DNA of 64,000 bases, taken from NCBI GenBank assembly GCA_034412795.1, contig DAOUMD010000209.1, positions 4,988 to 68,987 on the forward strand, written 5' to 3'. A program made the position numbers and the translations under genes. Under the pieces are notes generated by a model. That model saw only the letters and a list, made by a program, of their open reading frames with translations. It did not search any database and was not told the DNA's origin. The DNA is from JAUVPY01 sp034412795 (lineage in GTDB: Bacteria > Chloroflexota > Anaerolineae > 4572-78 > NAK82). Each line of letters starts with the position of its first letter. The first letter of the stretch is position 1. This document shows positions 42,308 to 50,325 of this stretch, piece after piece.

Positions 42308-43303
42308 TCAAGTTTGTGGTGTGGTTATTCCATCTCCAAAGTATCTGGTTAGAGCAAAAATGCTCAAGATAGCGCAGGGCAGGACGACGGCTACTATGCC
42401 TAATAACGCAAATAACCAGTTGAAGTTGTCAACTTGTAGTGAGTTTGCCTGAGTGTTGGCAATGAAAGTGTTAATTTGCTTTGCCATCTCCTGTGCTTGT
42501 GGGAAAGAAAAACATTCTATAGCGCTGACGTCGTTTTCCTCTGTTCTCAGTTTAACGTGATAGCTGTAACTACTGAATTTGTCCGAGCGTGGATTGGACG
42601 AACGGCGACGGTCAGCCTCTGCTTTCTCAATGTCACGAATTGCGCGTGTCTTGCCCAGCGGTATCAGTCCTGCCCAACTTTCCTCCTGGCGACAATCGAC
42701 CTGAGTGGGTTCGAGGCGTGTGCAGGTCAGGGTTGTGACTTTCCCGAATATGTACAGGCAAAAGACCCCGAAAAGGATGCAGGTAATCCCTATAACTAGG
42801 CCCCACTCGATCCTGTGAGCTAGGTCGCGCCAGAAACCCGCGAAGAGGAGATAGAGGCCGGGATAGATACCCACAAACCCGCCAATAAAGAATATCCCCA
42901 ATACCAATCGTTCCCAGTCGACGTAATTGACCTCCAGTAAGTCTTCTTGAGGGTTCTGGAGAAAGGCGTTGATGCGATCGGCCGTCTCCTTCTCGTTGAC
43001 AGTCATGTCACCGTTCAGGGTGATAGTCCCTTCCACCGTCTCCAGCTCCAGTACGAAGGTGCGCCCCAGACCCTCATAGTCTGTGGTTGCGGCCCGCAGT
43101 ACGCCGTGAACCGTTTTCTTTTCGCCCCACGGGATGCCTAGCGGGGCTGACTGAGTCGTGCAATCGACCCATGATTGTTCGACCTGCTCACACGTGATGA
43201 TGGTGGACTTCCCACCCACCGCGATTGTGATGTAGAGGCCGATTAGGACGAGAATCAAACCGAGGATTCTTTTTTTGATGTTCATACTCGATGTTTCATC
43301 CAC
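42308..43303 (-). CDS. Membrane protein with internally duplicated domain
   Basis: A 331-residue protein of unknown function. It has hydrophobic helices near residues 10-30, 150-170, 180-200 and the C-terminus (about 298-322). Two extracytoplasmic copies of one domain alternate with them: each begins TC-x7-VDC (residues about 34-48 and 207-220), continues through a G/K-rich turn (PWGEKKTVHGV and PLGKTRAIRDI), and ends INxFxxNxQxxxLxVxxxxW. Four cysteines suggest one disulfide per copy. The start could also be the ATG six codons later. It is preceded by a GTCTAAC core-like site. Confidence 0.65.
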   Translation of the reverse strand: MDETSSMNIKKRILGLILVLIGLYITIAVGGKSTIITCEQVEQSWVDCTTQSAPLGIPWGEKKTVHGVLRAATTDYEGLGRTFVLELETVEGTITLNGDMTVNEKETADRINAFLQNPQEDLLEVNYVDWERLVLGIFFIGGFVGIYPGLYLLFAGFWRDLAHRIEWGLVIGITCILFGVFCLYIFGKVTTLTCTRLEPTQVDCRQEESWAGLIPLGKTRAIRDIEKAEADRRRSSNPRSDKFSSYSYHVKLRTEENDVSAIECFSFPQAQEMAKQINTFIANTQANSLQVDNFNWLFALLGIVAVVLPCAILSIFALTRYFGDGITTPQT

Positions 43304-43349
43304 TTGGAATCCACGTCTAACCGCGACGCACTATCCAGCTTCATCAGAA

Positions 43350-43868
43350 CTACCAGATCCATCGACGTATGGAACGCTTGTAGTCGAGATAGTCGTCACC
43401 AAATAGCGCTTCGAGCTGGCGCTCCTCGTGAGGGATCACACGAAAAGCAAATATGGACCAGAGGAGAACGAGCGCGACAAAAACGGCAGGACTTCCGTAG
43501 AAGACCGTCCATCCGAACCATACGAATAGGCCCGACACGTACATTGGGTTCCGAGAGAACCGATAAGGCCCGGCTATTACAAGATGTGGTGGAGAAAAGC
43601 CGACGCGCACCGAAGCCCGGTAGCTCCTGAAATGGAACGCGAGGCACCAAGTGTACAACGCAAGACCAGTGGCGACTGCAATGAGCCCGGTGAGATTCCA
43701 CCACGCGGGGGCTAGTTGAGACCAACCGAAGCGAGGCCCAAGCTTGGCAATAGCCCATGGCAGAATGATCTGGATTACCAGAACGATGACGGCCCAAACG
43801 AAGGGAATCGCCCATCGCGGAAGGATCAACTCGCGGCGACTTTTGCGTTTTGGAAGTTCAGGTTTCAT
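43350..43868 (-). CDS. Isoprenylcysteine methyltransferase-family membrane protein
   Basis: A 172-residue protein of the ICMT/PEMT-like membrane methyltransferase family. Four hydrophobic helices and the C-terminal SAM-binding signature GPYRFSRNPMYVSG (about residues 103-116) followed by IPHEERQLEALFGDDYLDYKRSIRRW are typical. It probably methylates a small lipophilic thiol, amine or phenol; the true substrate is unknown. It follows an attC-like site at 43913-43968, so it may be an integron cassette gene. Confidence 0.85.
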   Translation of the reverse strand: MKPELPKRKSRRELILPRWAIPFVWAVIVLVIQIILPWAIAKLGPRFGWSQLAPAWWNLTGLIAVATGLALYTWCLAFHFRSYRASVRVGFSPPHLVIAGPYRFSRNPMYVSGLFVWFGWTVFYGSPAVFVALVLLWSIFAFRVIPHEERQLEALFGDDYLDYKRSIRRWIW

Positions 43869-43912
43869 TATCTAGACCTCATTCGATGGCAGCGCTAGAA
43901 TAGACTGACGGC

Positions 43913-43968
43913 GGCACAACGGCGCGGCGGATGAGGCACCAGGCCGACGGCTCATCTGCTTGTTAGCC
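43913..43968 (-). other. attC-like site A
   Basis: Read on the minus strand: GGCTAAC, a spacer, GCAGATGAG, a central GTCGGCCTGG, CTCATCCGC, a GC spacer, GTTGTGCC. The paired GATGAG/CTCATC arms and the TAAC/GTT core ends reproduce the R''-L''...L'-R' plan of integron attC sites. It lies between two unrelated minus-strand genes. No integrase gene is in the window. Confidence 0.6.
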
Positions 43969-44011
43969 GGAGGCTAGCATCGGATGTCAAGCCGCTGCGC
44001 TAACACCAAGC

Positions 44012-44773
44012 TCAGCGGAGTGGCAACTGAAAGCATTCCCATGGGAATGACCTAGTGTGCAATTCAAAATACCCGTCACGCAAGAGCAGACCAAAATGCA
44101 GAAGCAACAATGTCAATACATCACCGTTCACAATGAAACGCTTGCCATCGCTGTCAATAGCTAACGCACCAGCGATATCCGTGTAGAAGCTCGTTGTTTC
44201 CTTCCCGCCTTCGTCAGTCGCTATGACTGCGCGATAAAAACTCGATGTTCCTCGCTGTCCATCCCAAAGCCAGCCAAATGCACATTCAATATCACCGCCC
44301 CACGTGTGGCAGGTATAGTAAGCGACTATTGATTTGGTGGTTTCTGCAACCTCTTGAAACCGCGAGAGAATTGCAGGTGGCGGCGCTACATCTCGCCACC
44401 AATCAGGTGCATTCTCGAAAACTACCGCAAAGTCAAGTAGTGGATCATTGGAAGCCACTGCTTCTTCGTTCAAAGCGTCCCAGAATACAGCGTCTTCTCC
44501 AAACCATTCAGTCGCATCATCGCCAGACGCACATAGCTCCCGAACAACCAATAATCCTTTTAGGGGTAGCTGGGGCTCTCGCCGAATCGTGCGAAGTATA
44601 TTGACTGGTCCTTCAGGTTTCAGAAGAATGCCATCCGAAACCTGCTCTTCGGTCCGCATATTGAGGAGATGTGGAATGTAGTAGATGGCATTACTGAAGC
44701 CGAGAAGGTCTCGCAATGCCTCAATCACGCCGCTGTTCGGTTCTGCAAAGAGTTGTTGAGCATACCAGGTCAT
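44012..44773 (-). CDS. Uncharacterised 253-aa protein, likely cassette gene
   Basis: A soluble, acidic protein with no recognised domain. Hydrophobic patches (GLLVVRELC, VLTLLLLHFGLLLRDG) alternate with Trp-rich loops (TEWFGEDAVFWD, NAPDWWRDV, HTWGGDIECAFGWLWDG). There is no signal peptide. The ATG is 14 bases from a perfect GTTAGGC core site and the stop is followed after about 45 bases by a full attC-like site, the arrangement of an integron gene cassette. A likely promoter is in the repeat at 44925-44952. Confidence 0.65.
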   Translation of the reverse strand: MTWYAQQLFAEPNSGVIEALRDLLGFSNAIYYIPHLLNMRTEEQVSDGILLKPEGPVNILRTIRREPQLPLKGLLVVRELCASGDDATEWFGEDAVFWDALNEEAVASNDPLLDFAVVFENAPDWWRDVAPPPAILSRFQEVAETTKSIVAYYTCHTWGGDIECAFGWLWDGQRGTSSFYRAVIATDEGGKETTSFYTDIAGALAIDSDGKRFIVNGDVLTLLLLHFGLLLRDGYFELHTRSFPWECFQLPLR

Positions 44774-44786
44774 AGCATATTCAGCT

Positions 44787-44836
44787 GCCTAACGGCGCGG
44801 CGGATGAGGCGCCAGGCCGACGGCTCCATCCGCTGG
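44787..44836 (-). other. attC-like site B (half-divergent)
   Basis: On the minus strand GCGGATGGAG, GTCGGCCTGG, CTCATCCGC and GTTAGGC. It matches site A over about 36 of 38 bases at its R' side but lacks a TAAC core at the other end, where it runs into the promoter-bearing repeat. It could be a hybrid of an attC and another recombination site. Confidence 0.5.
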
Positions 44837-44985
44837 GTGCGACCCGTTCGCCCGAAACCGGCAAAGCCGGGGGATGGGCGGTAAGGTCAAATACCCTTAA
44901 CAACTGGGTGTCCATATAGGTGAGATGATAGCACGTTTTGGACAAACATCAACCCCTATCCTCTTGGTGCAGGAGTGACAGCCAG
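44832..44985 (-). promoter_or_regulatory. Promoter-bearing dispersed repeat, copy 2
   Basis: Minus strand TTGATG (44947-44952), 16 bases, TATCAT (44925-44930), then about 90 bases of repeat shared with 46133-46290 up to attC-like site B. It faces the 253-aa gene 152 bases away. Confidence 0.75.
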
Positions 44986-45053
44986 CGGTGCCAATGACAG
45001 TGGCCCGCATCCTGAAGAGCCGCATAACGCAAAAGTGTTACGTGCAGCTCGGA

Positions 45054-45089
45054 ATGGTCGCTGGGGCGAGCGCCCGCCCCAGCGACCAT
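45054..45089. repeat. 15-bp perfect hairpin
   Basis: ATGGTCGCTGGGGCG (45054-45068) and its exact complement (45075-45089) enclose a 6-base loop, 14 bases past the stop of the minus-strand 279-aa gene. It is a probable transcript end or stabiliser; there is no T-tract. Confidence 0.7.
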
Positions 45090-45103
45090 AACTTAGACCC
45101 TGT

Positions 45104-45943
45104 CTACCAATGTCTAGCCCAGTCCGGACTTTCTATTTGCTCTAGTTTTTGACTGTTGAAATCAGCCAGTTCTTCAATTTCTAGTTCGTCATTTGCATTC
45201 AACTGCCCGATCTTTAGCTTTCCGTCATTGAGCAATGCCAATCTCCCATTGTGATCCCAATCTGCAAATCCGACATTCTCAAGCGGGATATTCGTCCCTG
45301 TTTCCAGATTAACTATTTCAAACTCCTCTCGATATTCAAATCCTGAGATCGACCTTTTCAATACCAATATCACAGCTTTCTGGGGATGATGACGTTCTCT
45401 TACTTCGGGTTGATCCGTAATATAACCACCACGACGAGGATAGTGATATCGAAATTCCCATTCCTTCACGACCTTCCATCCGTCTCTGGTCAACCTCATC
45501 GAGTAAACCGGTTCATCTTCACCATAGGCATCTGGATTGGGGATTACGGTCAAGTCTTTTGGCTGATGGTTGGGATGTGGTTGAGCGCGTTCAGGTTTAT
45601 GATTAAGAAAAACCTTGTCATTGCTTTCAAAGAGCCCCCCGCCGTGCCAACAGTTGCCTTTTGGCCATAAAGCTAAAGCCGTCAGCCAAGGGAGTTTACT
45701 GATTGCCGTCCACGCATGGGTGTATTCTTTATCTTTTAATGTTCTCTGGTTAATCTTACTGACAAAGTAGAGCAGTTTTGTCCCATCGGGCGAAAGATCA
45801 CAACGGCGCTCGTATATTCGGCCTCTGAACCAGTGCCCCAATTCAAACGTATCATCGGCGGTATTCCACTTAATGACACGGGTCCATTGACTAGGTCCAC
45901 GTCGAAAGATGACGGCTACATTTGCTTTACGGGCCACTATCAT
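45104..45943 (-). CDS. Uncharacterised 279-aa beta-rich protein
   Basis: A soluble protein without signal peptide. It has propeller-like beta repeats: FRRGPSQWTRVIKW, RRCDLSPDGTKLLYFVSK, VGFADWDHNGRLALLNDGKL. The SPDGTKL and DHNGRL turns resemble degenerate WD40/TolB-type blades. The function is unknown and no catalytic residues stand out. A third copy of the promoter-bearing repeat lies about 290 bases upstream, and it is surrounded by repeats, consistent with accessory DNA. Confidence 0.65.
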   Translation of the reverse strand: MIVARKANVAVIFRRGPSQWTRVIKWNTADDTFELGHWFRGRIYERRCDLSPDGTKLLYFVSKINQRTLKDKEYTHAWTAISKLPWLTALALWPKGNCWHGGGLFESNDKVFLNHKPERAQPHPNHQPKDLTVIPNPDAYGEDEPVYSMRLTRDGWKVVKEWEFRYHYPRRGGYITDQPEVRERHHPQKAVILVLKRSISGFEYREEFEIVNLETGTNIPLENVGFADWDHNGRLALLNDGKLKIGQLNANDELEIEELADFNSQKLEQIESPDWARHW

Positions 45944-46355
45944 AAATAAACGACAAAAGGTGGTAGCTCCGTCTGTCGCATACGATCTCGAGAGTTTCCT
46001 TTCGTTTATCTTACTGTGGGGCCTAATGTCTCCGCTTCACCCGCTGCCGGGCCAGCAAGACCTACCCCAATCACAAGCATTTTGACTGGCAAAGTGTGAC
46101 TGATAAACCGGAAGGTAGGCAGTCGGGTGCAACCGCTGGGTGCGACCCGTTCGCCCGAAACCGGACGTAGTCCGGGGGATGGTCGGCAAAGGTCGAATGA
46201 TCTTTGACAACTGTGTGTTCATATAGGTGAGAGATAGCACGTTTTGTGCAAACATCAACCCCTATCCTCTTGGTGCAGAAGTGACAGCACCTTCCCCCGG
46301 TGTGCGATTGGGCATCAATTCCTTCGGCTTTGCCGCCTATTTGCCATCCGGGTAA
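45944..46355. other. Repeat-filled intergenic region
   Basis: No gene. It holds copy 3 of the promoter-bearing repeat (46133-46290) and mosaic sequence (ATCAATTCCTTCGGC) shared with about 26127. Confidence 0.5.
46133..46290 (-). promoter_or_regulatory. Promoter-bearing dispersed repeat, copy 3
   Basis: Minus strand TTGATG (46253-46258), 16 bases, TATCTC (46231-46236), with the GCAC..GTGC spacer palindrome. The downstream block matches copy 2 as far as ACCCAGCGG and then diverges. The -10 box is weaker than in the other two copies. Confidence 0.65.
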
Positions 46356-46431
46356 GAACAACGGATTGGCAGGATGTAACGGATTCACTACTTGCTGGCA
46401 AAAATCCGTTACATCCTGCCAATCCGTGTTC
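46356..46431. repeat. Large inverted repeat, about 29-bp arms
   Basis: Arms 46356-46385 and 46403-46431 share CGGATTGGCAGGATGTAACG with one or two differences overall, around a 17-base loop. It is a dispersed palindrome with no coding capacity. Confidence 0.75.
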
Positions 46432-46559
46432 TAACATTACCTTTGACCGCACCTTTGTAACCGCACAACTGGAATTGAGGTAAGCCGATTGGTGGGGAAA
46501 GCACCGCCCAAAATAGCCTGAAAACCAGCCTCGTTTCCCTAAAAGGCGGCGTTTTCACC

Positions 46560-47092
46560 CCCGAAGTGGGGCGTCGTCCCTATCGCATTTCTATTTGTGC
46601 GATTGTCGGGGTACCAGTCAAACCTGATGCTAATGGACATCAGCATGCCAGACTTGAACGGCATTGAAGCCATCCAACAGGCGGTAGCCGTTAAACCCGA
46701 CACCGGCATCATTATGCTGACCATGTTTGAGGATGACGCCTCGCTCTTTGCGGCCATATGTGACGGAGCACAGGGGCTATATTATATTGAAAGGGGCTGA
46801 TAAAGCCGAGGTGTTATAAACGATTCGATCCGTGGCTGACGGCGAGGCGCTGTTTGGCCCGGCCCATTGCTGGGCAGCTGACTGCATCTTTTCAAAATGT
46901 GGTGGGAACGACTAACTAAGCCAGTGCCATATCCCCTTTCCCGAATTAACCGACCGCGAGCGCGAGATAGTTGAACGAATTGCCCAAGGGGAAAATAATC
47001 AGAAAATTGCCAACAACTCCACATCAGCGCCAAAACAGTCAGCAACCACATTTCCACAACCTATGTCACAGAACAAGTCTTCGTTTTCAACA
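46560..47092 (+). pseudogene. Decayed NarL/LuxR-type response regulator
   Basis: A receiver fragment reads LMLMDISMPDLNGIEAIQQA (about 46622-46680) and IIMLTMFEDD, then stops at 46800. Past several frame breaks the LuxR DNA-binding region is recognisable (FPELTDREREIVERIAQGEN near 46945-47000, then ISAKTV). The receiver N-terminus is missing. Confidence 0.75.
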
Positions 47093-47112
47093 AAAGCAAC
47101 TCCGATGATTAA

Positions 47113-48732
47113 TCACTCAGGATCAACTACGTTTCCGATAAGTAAAAGAAGATCATTAATATGTTTTATTGCATCCGGAATTCCGTGCTTCTTTGCAATA
47201 TTGAGCCCTTGATTAAGATAATTCAATGCAGAGTCCATGTCATTAACAAATTTGAAATAGAATTCGCCTAACCCAGCATAGCTCCATACAAATTTTGGGT
47301 CTATCTGAATTGATTCCTCCCATAAAGCCACAATTTCATCTTGGTTCCCAGAAATCTCTGATAACAGCTTGGCAAGATTATGTCGAAACATTGACCGTGA
47401 TCGTGGTTTCAGTTCTGACCCAAATTCTATGGCATATCGATAGTCTCTTTGAGCCTCAGAATATGTATCCTTGCCCATTGATTTATAAATGTTAGCACGT
47501 GTATTGTAAGCGACAGATGACTCAGGATTGCGGTTGATCACCTCGTTGATGCTCACTAATGCATCAGGATATTTCTGCAAGTCTAGCAGAACATTTACCT
47601 TGTGTATCTCTAACTCTAGGCTATTTGGGAATATACTTAAACATCCGTTGATAAAATCCAACGCAGAATCTGATTCATTAGATCGCTTCAGTTCTGTTAT
47701 CGTTTGATAGATTGTACGTGATACCTTTATATAACCATCGGTATTACCAGTTTCCTGATTCAGTCGGAGACTGAAGGCAAATTGCTCGCCTGATCTGAAC
47801 AAATCGATTGCCTTAAGAAGATTACCTAGCGAATGCATTACCATTGATTGACCAGATAAATCACCTAGCTGTTCGCGCATTTCCAAACTGCGTCGCAGGA
47901 GGCGTTCTGCCTCTTCCGGTTCTTGCTTCCCAATCAAGTTTCCAAGCGAATGCATTACCATTGATTGATGATGTAGATTACCTAATCGTTCCCCAATCTC
48001 CAAACTGCGCCGCAGGAGGCGTTCTGCCTCTTTTAAGTGATATTGCCGTATCCGAATCAGGCCTACAATGTGCAATGCGATTGCAACCTCAATTCGAATT
48101 TCGTTGCTTTTGCAAACACGTCTTAATAATTGATCGGCATCATTTATTCGATTCTCGCGATATGCTGTCATTCCTCTGAGAAAATAGGGTTCTATAGCAC
48201 TAGCTGAAATTATACCGAATCTTTGCTGTTCGCCTGCAAGTTCCCCAAGTAACCACTGTTCTCCTGTATTATGACCAGTATAAGCGTCCGCATAATGAAT
48301 TAGTGCCTCTTTGGAATCAAGAACTGCTGTATGGTAAGCTATTCCAGCTTTGGAAGTTAAATATGTTGGCACTGTGGTTCCGGCATTACTAGGGTGTGCA
48401 TTATTTGCAATCCCTAAAAGCACTGAATTGCATTCTTTTAGCTTATGTGGATCTTTGTAGAGCAATTGCAGCAGAAACTCTCGTTCACTGTCCCGAATGT
48501 GCCACTCGCTATTTCGTTCTATCACAAAATCAACGGAATGCAAAACATCGAAGAGTAAATCTATGTCTAGTGAGAGATCGACAGTTTGTTCGATAAGTTG
48601 GGTCGCTACCTCATCGGACAACACTTTGGCCGAGCTAAGCACAATAAGTGGTTCTCTTATCGTTTCAGGGAGTCTATCAAATATGTCAGCAAGTGAATTC
48701 GTTGGCGGCATTTTTGGGGATTCCAAATTCAT
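47113..48732 (-). CDS. TPR-repeat protein (third gene of operon)
   Basis: A 539-residue protein. Residues 1-110 form a helical domain (IFDRLPETIREPLIVLSSAKVL) resembling helical bundles next to NTPases in STAND-type proteins. The rest is tetratricopeptide-like helices, including two near-identical units (EEAERLLRRSLEMREQLGDL, about 235-305) and classical TPRs near 385-520. Its ATG overlaps the stop of the upstream gene (ATGA). It probably acts as a binding scaffold for the preceding P-loop-like protein. The base composition is A+T-rich. Confidence 0.75.
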   Translation of the reverse strand: MNLESPKMPPTNSLADIFDRLPETIREPLIVLSSAKVLSDEVATQLIEQTVDLSLDIDLLFDVLHSVDFVIERNSEWHIRDSEREFLLQLLYKDPHKLKECNSVLLGIANNAHPSNAGTTVPTYLTSKAGIAYHTAVLDSKEALIHYADAYTGHNTGEQWLLGELAGEQQRFGIISASAIEPYFLRGMTAYRENRINDADQLLRRVCKSNEIRIEVAIALHIVGLIRIRQYHLKEAERLLRRSLEIGERLGNLHHQSMVMHSLGNLIGKQEPEEAERLLRRSLEMREQLGDLSGQSMVMHSLGNLLKAIDLFRSGEQFAFSLRLNQETGNTDGYIKVSRTIYQTITELKRSNESDSALDFINGCLSIFPNSLELEIHKVNVLLDLQKYPDALVSINEVINRNPESSVAYNTRANIYKSMGKDTYSEAQRDYRYAIEFGSELKPRSRSMFRHNLAKLLSEISGNQDEIVALWEESIQIDPKFVWSYAGLGEFYFKFVNDMDSALNYLNQGLNIAKKHGIPDAIKHINDLLLLIGNVVDPE

Positions 48733-49544
48733 AAGTATTGTTGAAGAGGCAGTTTGGCATGCAATTGACTAGGATAATATTCCCAATTTACTAACAAGCT
48801 TCTTGCTATTGCTCGTGATGTTTCGTGGGAATGATTGGAGGTTTTTCCGATCAAAACTGCGACATCATCGATAGCGGTTTCTAGAGAATCTCCTTGATAT
48901 CTTTCTGGGAGTTGAATGAACTTGTCAGGGTGATTATTCAAGGTGGATTCAAGCAATTCCTGAAAGTCCATTTCCCCTGCACACACAACAAGTAGTCCTT
49001 TTTCGATCAATTCTTCCAGTCCACACGACCATAATCCATTCCAAAACCAAAAAACACAATCCTCTGGAGCCAACTTCCAGTTATACAATATCAGCAACAC
49101 CTTACAATCATTTTCAATCGTTTTCTTGAACTCGCATGCCACTATATTTGTATGTTGGCTTAAATCGCTTTTGCTGTTCAAAGCACCTTCAAATTTTACA
49201 TTAACATCCTCGATTTTGATATCTCCACCTGCATATAGGCCATGCAAGACTTGATATGGCGTTTCAGTTTCACCGTCTTCGTCCAAGTTAACAGCAAGTT
49301 TGGCTGCAAGCTTTGCAACAATATCTATCGGTGTCCTTGTAGAACTATCTTCGGGGTATAGTTGAATACTCAATCCATCAGAAGCTTCAACAATGTTCCT
49401 CAGGAGTTTCAAGAAGCTATTACAAGCAGATGTCCGACTGCCAGAAATGAATACTAATCCTCCGCGATGATATAAATGTGGCTCCATTTGGTTAAGCTCT
49501 GAATTCCAATTGATTCTCAACCAATCCAAACTAACTCGTCGCAT
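48729..49544 (-). CDS. Degenerate P-loop NTPase-like protein (second gene)
   Basis: A 271-residue protein. A strand-loop GGLVFISGSRTSACNSFLKLL (about residues 27-47) stands where Walker A is expected, but GK(S/T) is replaced by CNS. KVLLILYNWK (about 148-157) takes the Walker B position without two acidic residues, and LLVVCAGE follows as a sensor-like strand. This is the order of STAND/AAA-type NTPases with lost catalysis. The internal ATG is chosen because it overlaps the upstream stop by 14 bases; longer N-termini run antiparallel through the first gene. It is coupled to the TPR gene. Confidence 0.6.
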   Translation of the reverse strand: MRRVSLDWLRINWNSELNQMEPHLYHRGGLVFISGSRTSACNSFLKLLRNIVEASDGLSIQLYPEDSSTRTPIDIVAKLAAKLAVNLDEDGETETPYQVLHGLYAGGDIKIEDVNVKFEGALNSKSDLSQHTNIVACEFKKTIENDCKVLLILYNWKLAPEDCVFWFWNGLWSCGLEELIEKGLLVVCAGEMDFQELLESTLNNHPDKFIQLPERYQGDSLETAIDDVAVLIGKTSNHSHETSRAIARSLLVNWEYYPSQLHAKLPLQQYL

Positions 49545-49899
49545 CTTCTTCTTTCTCTTCCCCAACAACCAAGTTTTTGATTGTAATCTTGCCAGACTTC
49601 GACTTGATATTGCTTGCGATACTTGCCTTAGGCGGCAATTCTGTGACTCGCATATCGCCAATTCCTACATCTTGTTTTGCTTCAAGATTGCTTGCAACAT
49701 TAGTGTGTTCTGAAGAACTCTGCTCAATTCGGTTGTGCGTACTCAAAATGAACAAGAGGGCGACGGTCAACCCACCAATCACTATACTAATAATTACTTG
49801 AACAGTCGAATTGAATCCACTCCAAGACCCTAGTATCCAAGCCGTAACAAATCCAGTCAAAATTCCTGGGATAAATAATATAGCTAATTGCCTAATCAT
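49531..49899 (-). CDS. Two-helix membrane protein with charged tail (first gene)
   Basis: A 122-residue protein. Two transmembrane helices (about residues 5-24 and 32-54) lead to a cytosolic tail of about 65 residues with a beta-helix-like repeat (ASNLEAKQDVGIGDMRV, ASNIKSKSGKITIKNLVV) and an acidic end (GEEKEEDATS). GGAGG lies six bases before the ATG, and a TATAAT -10 box is at 49918-49923 with a poor -35. It heads a three-gene operon and could be the membrane effector or anchor of the system. Confidence 0.65.
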   Translation of the reverse strand: MIRQLAILFIPGILTGFVTAWILGSWSGFNSTVQVIISIVIGGLTVALLFILSTHNRIEQSSSEHTNVASNLEAKQDVGIGDMRVTELPPKASIASNIKSKSGKITIKNLVVGEEKEEDATS

Positions 49900-49923
49900 G
49901 TTTTTCCTCCGAACTCAATTATA

Positions 49924-50325
49924 CATCCTTTTATTATCCGCCATTCAGTTGCGCGCATTGTCCCCTCGATTCTTTTGGGGCATCGACTGCAATCTCTTGT
50001 AGGTGGAGGGTCATCGCTTCGTAAAGGAGGATTTCTGGTTAGATAGTCCGTCTATTTGTATTACTCGAGTGTTGTGTTTTGGAAGGACAACTCTGCCTGT
50101 ACATCGACGGCTCTGTCATAACCTTAGCAAATCTAAGGTTATGACCAGATATTGATCGACTACGCAGGGTTATTGCAACCATTTTTGCTCAGTTTTTGGC
50201 TCAAACCGGGCCTGACTAGCGCTACGGAACCCAAAACACAACTGTCGAGTATATTATACAGCATTTCAGCTGAAGTGTCCACACCCAGGCTTATCCAAAA
50301 TCTGGGCCGACGCGAACTATATGCC
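49924..50325. other. Intergenic region before IS982
   Basis: About 400 bases without a supported gene. It contains the 13-bp hairpin at 50115-50145 and otherwise no recognised signal. Confidence 0.4.
50115..50145. repeat. 13-bp perfect hairpin
   Basis: GTCATAACCTTAG (50115-50127) and its complement (50133-50145) flank CAAAT. Confidence 0.75.

Noticed and set aside
43304..43349. Third attC-like site (GTCTAAC core) before the duplicated-domain membrane gene
   Set aside because: The core fits RYYYAAC, but no paired L arms or second core could be found within 100 bases.
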